From NCBI GenBank assembly GCA_018812385.1, contig JAHJDU010000269.1:1-5870 (forward strand): a stretch of DNA of 5,870 bases, written 5' to 3'. Every line of letters starts with the position of its first letter. Positions within the stretch are counted from its first letter, which is position 1. The position numbers and the translations under genes were made by a program. Origin of the DNA: Pseudomonadota bacterium (lineage in GTDB: Bacteria > Desulfobacterota > Desulfobacteria > Desulfobacterales > Desulfobacteraceae). Positions 1-5,290 of the stretch are shown here, piece by piece. The notes beneath the pieces are model-generated. The model searched no databases. It worked only from the letters and a program-made list of their open reading frames with translations, and was not told the origin of the DNA.

Positions 1-15
1 TCAACATCAAAAAAC

Positions 16-47
16 ATTTGACAAAATACGTCAAATCGGCATATAAA
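16..47 (+). promoter_or_regulatory. Putative autoregulated promoter/operator of the toxin-antitoxin pair
   Basis: TTGACA at 18-23 matches the sigma70 -35 consensus. TATAAA at 42-47 is a good -10, with an 18-base spacer. A perfect 7-base inverted repeat, ATTTGAC (16-22) and GTCAAAT (30-36) separated by 7 bases, covers the -35. This is the usual arrangement for an operator bound by a type II antitoxin or toxin-antitoxin complex. The reading frame of the toxin remains open through this stretch, so it could instead be coding sequence. The palindrome and promoter match together make a control site more likely. Binding by the downstream XRE protein is inferred. Confidence 0.5.
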
Positions 48-53
48 AATATT

Positions 54-323
54 GTGAATCAAGTAATTTTAAACAAAAAAGTTCAGAATCAACTTAAAAA
101 AGCCCCACATCACATTGTAAGAAAACTCCAAATGTGGGCAGAACAAGTTGAAATGCTTGGTATCAGGGATGCAAGAAAAATATCCGGCTATCATGATGAA
201 CCTTTGCAGTCTGACAGAAAAGGCCAAAGGTCAATCCGGCTGTCTAAATCATATCGAGCTTTTTACATCGAACATGAATTTGATATTATTGAGGTTATAG
301 AGGTGAACAAACATGAATATTAA
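54..323 (+). CDS. RelE/HigB-like toxin of a type II toxin-antitoxin system
   Basis: This is a small basic protein, 89 aa from the GTG at 54, of the RelE/ParE superfamily; HigB-like members are ribosome-dependent mRNA interferases. The N-terminal part is a helical segment with a QLKK motif. The C-terminal half carries the family signature: a GYHDEPL segment, a KGQRSIRLS strand, a SYRAFYI strand and a final EVNKHEY, whose basic and aromatic residues are where RelE-type catalytic residues sit. The start is uncertain. The frame is open to the left window edge, and TTG at 18 would give 101 aa. GTG 54 gives the usual family length and N-terminus (M-NQVILNKKV) and lies just after the putative promoter, but no Shine-Dalgarno is visible at either start. 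The end overlaps the antitoxin start by 11 bases, as in toxin-first HigBA-type operons. Activity as an RNase is inferred from the family only. Confidence 0.8.
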   Translation: MNQVILNKKVQNQLKKAPHHIVRKLQMWAEQVEMLGIRDARKISGYHDEPLQSDRKGQRSIRLSKSYRAFYIEHEFDIIEVIEVNKHEY

Positions 324-612
324 AAAATACGGCACAAAAGAGTTAAGCAAAGATTATGGGCCGCTTACATTTGGCAATGCGCTTGAAGCGCATAGAAAGT
401 GTGAAGAAATGTCTCAAAAGGAATTTGCCTTAAAACTGAAAATATCTGCACAAAGCCTTTGCGATATCGAAAAGGGTAGAAGAATCCCATCCCCCATCCG
501 TGCTGCAAAAATTGCAAAACAGATATCCCAGCCTGAAAAATTTTGGATTCAACTTGTATTTCAGGATATGTTAAGAAGAGAACAGCTTAATTATACTGTT
601 TCAGTCGCATAA
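313..612 (+). CDS. XRE-family HigA-like antitoxin
   Basis: This 99-aa protein has a Cro/C1-type helix-turn-helix at about residues 32-57: MSQKEFALKLKIS as the first helix and turn, then AQSLCDIEKGRR as the recognition helix. Such antitoxins bind and neutralise the partner toxin and repress their shared promoter, here probably the inverted repeat at 16-36. The ATG at 313 is preceded by AGAGGTG (299-305), 7 bases away, a good ribosome-binding site lying inside the toxin gene. The 11-base overlap implies coupled translation. The residues after the HTH (about 72-99) probably contribute to dimerisation or toxin binding, but no motif is recognised there. The gene ends 17 bases from the stop of the convergent reductive-dehalogenase-like gene. 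HigA is the closest named type by order and architecture. I do not assign a symbol because the toxin subfamily cannot be settled by eye. Confidence 0.82.
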   Translation: MNIKKYGTKELSKDYGPLTFGNALEAHRKCEEMSQKEFALKLKISAQSLCDIEKGRRIPSPIRAAKIAKQISQPEKFWIQLVFQDMLRREQLNYTVSVA

Positions 613-629
613 CCACCAGTTATTTAGAA

Positions 630-1988
630 TTAGAAAATATTTTCAGGGTTGGTTCTGGCGATTTTTCTGTGCCTGCCATACAAAAGATCATCCATAAAAA
701 GGGCTATTTTCTGGTTCAACAAGTTTCTGGAGATATAAAACCGGACAAATTTGTGAATTAATGTGTCTGGTTTGGTATATGGGCAGACAGAAATACAAAG
801 CCCGCAGTCAGAGCCGATTGTTTTCCAGTATGAGAAGCATTTTTCCTGGTGTATGGACCAGTGCCGCAAATTGCGGCTGTAAGGCTCTCCATCATGGGTA
901 ATGGAGCCTGACGGGCAATTGTCCGCGCATTTTTTACAGATTTTACAAAATTCTTCCATATACAGGGGCTTTGGGATAGGAGAGTCTGGCAGTTCAAGGT
1001 CAGTGGTCACAATGGCAAGTCTGACACAGGGACCATGAACCCTGTGCATGAAAATTCCCATCCTCCCCAGTTCGCCAAGGCCAGATTCCACGGCCAGGGG
1101 AACACAGAGCGTGTCGTAATTTGCATCATTATGGGCCCTTGCAGGGTACCCGAAATTTCTGATATAGCTGGCCAGGATATTGGATATTTTTGCAGCTTCC
1201 ACATATTTTTGTGCGGATTCCTGTATCATGCAACTTGTGGGGCCTTTTTTAACCATTTCAACACGCATGGGCACCACAATGGCAATGGCTGTTTTATGGG
1301 TCTGGTCGGTTTTGTCACCCCAGTTTGCAGCATGCCGGCCTTTATGGCTGTAAAAATGATGGGGTAAAAGGTGGCAAAAGGCCACATCACAGGCACCATA
1401 AAATTTAGAAAGATCTATTATGGTCTTACAGAATTGAATTGGATCTATGGATATTTTTTGTTCAGAGACTGATCCCGTTGACAAAGGAATGGATTTTTCA
1501 AGATATTCAAATGCTGCCTCATAGCAGGGGGCTGTGTAAAAATCATGATAGACCTGTTCTTTTTCGCCAAATTCAGGCTTCTGGTGAATCTGCTGATCTG
1601 TTGATCTGTTTTCAGGGTGGATGGCATAATATGTTTCCAGCAATTCTGGGTGATGCTGGAGATTATTCCGGGCAAACATATTATTTCTTTCGTCATATTG
1701 TTCTGCTTTTGAGGTGTCTCGCCCAGGGGATTTGTCAGGAAAGAATTTAATTAAAGAGACAATGCCAAAAAGACCCAGCAAAGATACAACGAGGAGGTTA
1801 AGGGTTTGAAACCTATCCAGGGCTGTGATAGACCAGACCCAGACAATCAGGTTCAATACAAAAAAAGCAAAGGATATTACAGTAGCCCGAATTTCTTTTT
1901 CTCTAAAAGAAGACAGGCTTAAGACCAGCAGAAAAACAGATGTTCCGATTAAGATTATCCAGTTGATAGATGTCAGTATGCAGGTCAT
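630..1988 (-). CDS. Reductive-dehalogenase-like corrinoid/iron-sulfur protein with N-terminal membrane anchor
   Basis: The 452-aa protein has three predicted transmembrane helices (about residues 8-27, 36-57 and 62-82), a polar linker, and a catalytic region from about residue 155. The core matches the RdhA family: ESGLGELGRMGIF (301-313), GPCVRLAIVTTDLELP (319-334), one ferredoxin motif C348-x2-C351-x2-C354-x3-C358-P, and a second C384-x10-C395-x2-C398-x3-C402-P within the RdhA-type context W..HQEKC..YW...G.DCGLC..VCPY.KP. RdhA proteins use cobalamin and two 4Fe-4S clusters to remove halogens. No Tat signal is present. The positive charges in the first loop and after helix 3 place the catalytic domain in the cytoplasm. 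Putative reductive dehalogenases with N-terminal helices are a known genome-described group of unproven function. ATG 1988 is chosen because GGAG lies 7 bases upstream; the TTG at 2003 has no such support. The gene follows hutI by 24 bases, so it is probably co-transcribed. The related enzyme QueG is less likely. The substrate is unknown. Confidence 0.82.
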   Translation of the reverse strand: MTCILTSINWIILIGTSVFLLVLSLSSFREKEIRATVISFAFFVLNLIVWVWSITALDRFQTLNLLVVSLLGLFGIVSLIKFFPDKSPGRDTSKAEQYDERNNMFARNNLQHHPELLETYYAIHPENRSTDQQIHQKPEFGEKEQVYHDFYTAPCYEAAFEYLEKSIPLSTGSVSEQKISIDPIQFCKTIIDLSKFYGACDVAFCHLLPHHFYSHKGRHAANWGDKTDQTHKTAIAIVVPMRVEMVKKGPTSCMIQESAQKYVEAAKISNILASYIRNFGYPARAHNDANYDTLCVPLAVESGLGELGRMGIFMHRVHGPCVRLAIVTTDLELPDSPIPKPLYMEEFCKICKKCADNCPSGSITHDGEPYSRNLRHWSIHQEKCFSYWKTIGSDCGLCISVCPYTKPDTLIHKFVRFYISRNLLNQKIALFMDDLLYGRHRKIARTNPENIF

Positions 1989-1995
1989 GTGGTTT

Positions 1996-1999
1996 CTCC
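1996..1999 (-). promoter_or_regulatory. Ribosome-binding site that fixes the start of the reductive-dehalogenase-like gene
   Basis: Read on the - strand, GGAG stands 7 bases before the ATG at 1988. It lies inside the 5-codon extension that would result from using the TTG at 2003, so it argues for ATG 1988 as the true start. It falls in the 24-base gap after the hutI stop, consistent with translation from a shared mRNA. Confidence 0.7.
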
Positions 2000-2012
2000 G
2001 CAAAAAAATTTA

Positions 2013-3263
2013 TTATTTGTGCAGGGTGTTGTGGTGTATCTTGCCCTCTATCATTATCATTTCAATGGGTGTCAGCCCGGCAAGATAGCAGAGATCTGCC
2101 GGCGTATCAATATCCCAGACCACAAGGTCGGCATCTTTGCCTATCTCAATACTGCCTTTTGATTGTTCCAGGCCCAGGGCTTTTGCACCATTGATGGTTG
2201 CCCCGAGCAATGCTTGTTCACAGGTCAGGTCAAAGAGCATGCATGCCATGTTGAGAATTAGTGTCATGGAATGAACCGGGCTGGACCCGGGGTTCAGGTC
2301 TGTTGATACTGCCATGGGAATTTTAAGATCTTTTAAGATTTGAACGGGCGGTTTCTGTGTTTCCTTTAAAAAATAGAAAGCTCCGGGTAAAAGAACGGCT
2401 GTAACATTGTGCTCTGCCATTTTTTTGGCGCCGGACAAGGACAGATACTCAAGGTGATCACAGGACAGGGCAGAAAATTGGGCAGCCAGAGCAGCACCAT
2501 TGGAATCAGATAATTGTTCTGCATGAAGTTTGATGTTAAGTCCCAGATCCTTTGCTGTTTGAAAGACCTTGCGTGTCTGGGGAAGATTAAAGGCAATGCG
2601 TTCACAAAATACATCCACGGCTGTTGCAATTGCCTGGTCTTTTACAGCCGGCAGCATGGTTTGGGTCACAAGATCAATATAGCCGTCAGGATTGCCGGCA
2701 AATTCTTGGGGCAGGGCATGGGCTCCTAAAAATGTTGCTTCTATGTGCAAGGGGAAATTTTCATCCAATTGCCTTATTACCTCAAGGAGTTTCAGTTCGT
2801 TTTCAAGGTTGAGCCCATAACCGGATTTGATTTCAAGAGTTGTGATTCCCTGGCTTAATAGCGCGGCCACCCGTTTTGAGGCCAAGATGAATAACTCATC
2901 CTTTGACGCGTTGCGGGTGGATTGTACCGTTGAAAAGATGCCGCCGCCTTTTTTTGAGATCTCTTCATAGGTTGCGCCCTTGAGTCTCATTTCAAACTCA
3001 TTGGATCTTGATCCTCCCCAGACCAGGTGGGTATGGCAGTCTACAAATCCCGGCAGAATCCAGCCTTTTTTGCAATCAATAAGCTTTTGACAGGAGGCTC
3101 TCAAGTGATCTGGCAGATCTTTTTGTCTGCCAATCCAGGAAATGGTTTTCCCCGTGATAGCCAGGGCTGCTTTTTCAATAATTGAAAAGGCATTGTCTGT
3201 CATGGTGGCAACATGGCAATTGATAAAAAGGGTGTCAATTTTATCCGGTTCCAGGGGTTTCAT
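2013..3263 (-). CDS. hutI: Imidazolonepropionase
   Basis: HutI hydrolyses 4-imidazolone-5-propionate to N-formimino-L-glutamate, the third step of histidine degradation, in the cytoplasm. The 416-aa length is usual for this amidohydrolase-superfamily enzyme. Visible landmarks are the metal-binding motif GFVDCHTHLVWGG (H77 and H79), the substrate-region KSGYGL (146-151), FLGAHALP (H182), LHAEQLSD (H247), the DHLEYLS segment (H270) and STDLNPGSSP (D322). All metal and catalytic positions expected of the family appear intact. The ATG at 3263 has a GGAG at 3275-3278, 11 bases upstream, slightly far but acceptable. Translation therefore starts about 150 bases after the hutU stop. The next gene begins 24 bases downstream, so hutI is the middle gene of the apparent operon. 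I see no truncation or frameshift. Confidence 0.97.
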   Translation of the reverse strand: MKPLEPDKIDTLFINCHVATMTDNAFSIIEKAALAITGKTISWIGRQKDLPDHLRASCQKLIDCKKGWILPGFVDCHTHLVWGGSRSNEFEMRLKGATYEEISKKGGGIFSTVQSTRNASKDELFILASKRVAALLSQGITTLEIKSGYGLNLENELKLLEVIRQLDENFPLHIEATFLGAHALPQEFAGNPDGYIDLVTQTMLPAVKDQAIATAVDVFCERIAFNLPQTRKVFQTAKDLGLNIKLHAEQLSDSNGAALAAQFSALSCDHLEYLSLSGAKKMAEHNVTAVLLPGAFYFLKETQKPPVQILKDLKIPMAVSTDLNPGSSPVHSMTLILNMACMLFDLTCEQALLGATINGAKALGLEQSKGSIEIGKDADLVVWDIDTPADLCYLAGLTPIEMIMIEGKIHHNTLHK

Positions 3264-3331
3264 CTTTTCTAAATCTCCATATCTGGTGAAATGCTCTATT
3301 GGACTTGATTCTAATTTTGATCATTTAGTCT

Positions 3332-3405
3332 ACCATGAAGACCATGAAGAACATGAAGGAGCAAAAAAAATATTATTTTCTTTTTTCCCTTCACGTTCGC
3401 ATGGT
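3332..3405. repeat. 9-base tandem repeat within an imperfect long hairpin in the hutU-hutI gap
   Basis: On the + strand ACCATGAAG occurs twice (3332-3340, 3341-3349), followed by AACATGAAG (3350-3358). The stretch 3341-3359 pairs imperfectly with CCTTCACGTTCGCATGGT at 3388-3405, with two mismatched places and one missing base. Between them is an A-run/T-run (about 3363-3386) that can also pair, so the whole 74 bases can fold into one A/T-rich hairpin. I recall similar ATGAAG or ACGAAG repeat hairpins between genes in environmental bacterial genomes, but cannot check copy number here. It is not a standard terminator: on the transcribed - strand the T-run lies in the loop side rather than after a GC-rich stem. 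Confidence 0.6.
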
Positions 3406-3414
3406 GAGAACAGT

Positions 3415-5118
3415 TTACTGCATATTGATCATGGGAAGTTTTACGCCCTTTGTGTTGGCCACATCAATAGCCGTGTCATAGCCGGCATCTGCAAGGCGGA
3501 TAATCCCTGTGCCCGGGTCATTTCGAAGAACAGTGGTTACGCGTTTTTCAGCTTCAGGTGTGCCATCAGCCACAGTGACCTGGCCTGCATGGAGGGCATA
3601 TCCAATACCCACTCCACCCCCGTCATGGAAGGAGACCCATGTGGCACCGGAGGCCACGTTTGTCATGCAGTTTAACAAGGCCCAGTCTGCCACGGCATCT
3701 GAGCCGTCTTTCATGGCTTCTGTTTCCCTGTAGGGGGATGCAACTGATCCGCAGTCCAGGTGGTCCCGGCCGATAACAATGGGGGCTTTTACTTTTCCAT
3801 CCCTGACAAGGTCATTGAACAGCTTGCCGGCTTTTTCCCTTTCACCATACCCCAGCCAGCAGATTCGTGAGGGAAGTCCCATATGTTCAATTTTTTCCCC
3901 GGCCATTTTCAGCCAGTTAACCATTTTGGTTTTTTCCGGGAAAAGCTTTAAAAGTTCCCGGTCGGTTACCCTTATATCTTCAGGGTCGCCTGAAAGGGCA
4001 GCCCATCTGAAGGGGCCTTCACCCCGGCAGAAAAGTTCCCTGATATAGGCCGGGACGAATCCTGGATAATCCATGGCATTGTCAACGCCTCGTTTCATGG
4101 CCTGGGCCCTTAAATTGTTTCCATAATCAAAGGCAATGGCACCTTTTTTCTGCATTTCAAGGATGGCTCTTACATGGTCTGCCATGGAGTTTAAAGCCAT
4201 GTCTATATATTTTGCAGGATCGGTTTTTCTAAGGATTAATGCCTCTTCCATGGACAGGCCCTGGGGGAAGTATCCGTTGAGCTCATCATGGGCACTGGTC
4301 TGGTCTGTGATAACGTCCGGAATAAAGTCCTTTTGTATCATGGCCGGCAGTATGTCCACTATATTTGCACAAAGCCCTATGGAAAGGGGTGTCCCATCTT
4401 TGGCAGCTTTTTTTGCTTTTAAAATGGCATCATCAAGATCTGATGCTTCAATATCCAGGTAGCGTTTTTCAAGCCTTTTTTTGATGCGGACAGGATCAAT
4501 CTCAATACAGATGGCAACCCCGTTTGCCATGGTAACGGAAAGGGGCTGTGCACCGCCCATGCCGCCAAGTCCTGCCGTTACAATGATTTTCCCAGTAAGA
4601 TCGGCATTATAATGTTTTTGTCCCAGAGAGGCAAAGGTTTCATAGGTGCCTTGCAGGATTCCCTGGGTGCCGATATATATCCAGGACCCTGCAGTCATCT
4701 GACCATACATCATCAGGCCTTTTTTGTCCAAATCATGGAAGGTATCCCAGTTAGCCCATTGGGGGACAATATTAGAGTTGGCAATCAATACCCTGGGGGC
4801 GCTTTCATGGGTTTTCAGCACGCCCACAGGCTTTCCCGACTGAACCAGCAGGGTTTCATCATTTTCAAGATCCAGCAGGGTTCTGACAATGGCATCAAAG
4901 CATGGCCAATTTCTTGCTGCTTTGCCAAGACCGCCATAGACAATGAGTTCATCCGGATTTTCACCATTATCAGGATCAAGATTATTGCACAGCATGCGCA
5001 AGGCTGCTTCCTGATACCAGCCCTTGCAGTGAAGGTCAGTTCCTCTGGGTGCTCTGACAGGCCGGGCAACTCCACATCCGATATTTAGATCCTTTAAAAG
5101 TTTTTCTTTATTATTCAT
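3415..5118 (-). CDS. hutU: Urocanate hydratase
   Basis: HutU (urocanase) converts urocanate to 4-imidazolone-5-propionate using tightly bound NAD+ as an electrophile, in the cytoplasm. The 567-aa protein is near the family length of about 555-560 and collinear with it throughout. It shows VRAPRGTDLHCKGW (21-34), YGGLGKAARNW (61-71), QMTAGSWIYIGTQGILQGTYE (starting at 140), the nucleotide-binding glycine motif TAGLGGMGGAQP (181-192), TDQTSAHDELNGY (271-283), the SRICWLGYGER segment whose C420 corresponds to the conserved active-site cysteine, IGRDHLDCGSVASP (449-462), and the HDGGGVG loop (498-504). ATG 5118 is preceded by a perfect AGGAGG 7 bases away. An in-frame ATG at 5145 would put this site inside the coding region and is rejected. 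It is the first gene of the operon, with its promoter and HutC operator about 50 bases upstream. Confidence 0.98.
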   Translation of the reverse strand: MNNKEKLLKDLNIGCGVARPVRAPRGTDLHCKGWYQEAALRMLCNNLDPDNGENPDELIVYGGLGKAARNWPCFDAIVRTLLDLENDETLLVQSGKPVGVLKTHESAPRVLIANSNIVPQWANWDTFHDLDKKGLMMYGQMTAGSWIYIGTQGILQGTYETFASLGQKHYNADLTGKIIVTAGLGGMGGAQPLSVTMANGVAICIEIDPVRIKKRLEKRYLDIEASDLDDAILKAKKAAKDGTPLSIGLCANIVDILPAMIQKDFIPDVITDQTSAHDELNGYFPQGLSMEEALILRKTDPAKYIDMALNSMADHVRAILEMQKKGAIAFDYGNNLRAQAMKRGVDNAMDYPGFVPAYIRELFCRGEGPFRWAALSGDPEDIRVTDRELLKLFPEKTKMVNWLKMAGEKIEHMGLPSRICWLGYGEREKAGKLFNDLVRDGKVKAPIVIGRDHLDCGSVASPYRETEAMKDGSDAVADWALLNCMTNVASGATWVSFHDGGGVGIGYALHAGQVTVADGTPEAEKRVTTVLRNDPGTGIIRLADAGYDTAIDVANTKGVKLPMINMQ

Positions 5119-5125
5119 TGATTTT

Positions 5126-5131
5126 CCTCCT
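5126..5131 (-). promoter_or_regulatory. Strong ribosome-binding site of hutU, deciding its start
   Basis: Read on the - strand this is AGGAGG, a full match to the Shine-Dalgarno consensus, 7 bases before the ATG at 5118. It makes that ATG the start and removes 9 residues from the longer reading frame that begins at 5145. Confidence 0.85.
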
Positions 5132-5164
5132 GATATGGTTGACATTTGTTTTTGAATTGGATAC

Positions 5165-5182
5165 TACTTGTCTATACAAGTA
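5165..5182. promoter_or_regulatory. HutC operator (HutC box)
   Basis: TACTTGTCTATACAAGTA is a perfect inverted repeat with 7-base arms (TACTTGT and ACAAGTA) around a CTAT centre. It closely resembles the CTTGTA..TACAAG-type palindromes known to be bound by HutC of other proteobacteria. It overlaps the -10 region of the hutU promoter, so a bound repressor would block RNA polymerase. It lies between divergent hutU and hutC, so it may also control hutC itself. Urocanate is the usual inducer releasing HutC; that detail is taken from the family. Confidence 0.82.
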
Positions 5183-5197
5183 TAGATATGATGTCAA
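5169..5197 (-). promoter_or_regulatory. Sigma70-type promoter of the hutU operon
   Basis: Read on the - strand, a consensus TTGACA (-35) lies at 5197-5192. Two overlapping -10 candidates follow: TAGACA at 5174-5169 with a 17-base spacer, and TATAGA at 5176-5171 with a 15-base spacer. Both are inside the HutC palindrome. Transcription would start near 5162, giving a leader of about 44 bases ahead of the hutU start. The -35 is perfect and the -10 mediocre, which is typical of a promoter held off by a repressor. Confidence 0.6.
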
Positions 5198-5210
5198 GCA
5201 GTTTTTACTT

Positions 5211-5269
5211 GGGGTCAGGCTTGCGTTGTTGCGTTATTGAAGATAACGCAACAACGCAAGCCTGACCCC
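5211..5269. repeat. Perfect 27+27 base palindrome (REP-like or mobile palindromic element)
   Basis: The arms 5211-5237 and 5243-5269 are exact reverse complements over 27 bases, with a 5-base TGAAG loop. The outer ends start GGGGTCAGGC and end GCCTGACCCC. Inside each arm a GCGTT/AACGC unit is repeated. GGGGTCAG-type ends are, as I recall, common among palindromes linked to Y1 (IS200-like/RAYT) transposases, so it may be a non-autonomous element of that kind. No transposase gene is in the window. Neither side has a T-run, so it does not look like an intrinsic terminator. It sits 13 bases upstream of the hutU -35 and 21 bases before the hutC start codon. Confidence 0.85.
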
Positions 5270-5290
5270 GTTAATTGGACAGAACAATAC

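Noticed and set aside
635..646. 12-base palindrome GAAAATATTTTC near the convergent gene ends
   Set aside because: It is A/T-only in its centre, too short to form a stable stem, lies within the last codons of the - strand gene, and has no T-run suited to a terminator.
630..1988. Epoxyqueuosine reductase (QueG) as the identity of the Fe-S/corrinoid protein
   Set aside because: QueG has no N-terminal membrane helices, and the EKC..YW...G.DCGLC..VCPY.KP context and GLGELGRMG segment fit RdhA better.
1989..2003. TTG start at 2003 for the reductive-dehalogenase-like gene
   Set aside because: It adds five residues that contain the GGAG ribosome-binding site of the ATG at 1988; the ATG is better.
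3332..3358. The three 9-base units as the start of a CRISPR array
   Set aside because: The units are directly adjacent without spacers and far too short for CRISPR repeats; no cas gene is present.
4612..5088. 158-codon open frame on the + strand opposite hutU, and similar + strand frames opposite the other - strand genes (e.g. 1035-1367, 3142-3675)
   Set aside because: They are antisense to strongly conserved enzymes, have no ribosome-binding site and show no recognisable protein features.
5119..5145. Longer hutU beginning at the ATG at 5145
   Set aside because: The perfect AGGAGG at 5131-5126 would then be coding, and the extra 9 residues (MSTISGGKS) do not belong to the family N-terminus.
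5211..5269. The large palindrome as a bidirectional intrinsic terminator
   Set aside because: Neither strand has a T-run after the stem (GTTAATTGG on one side, AAGTAAAAAC on the other), and it lies upstream of both genes rather than behind them.
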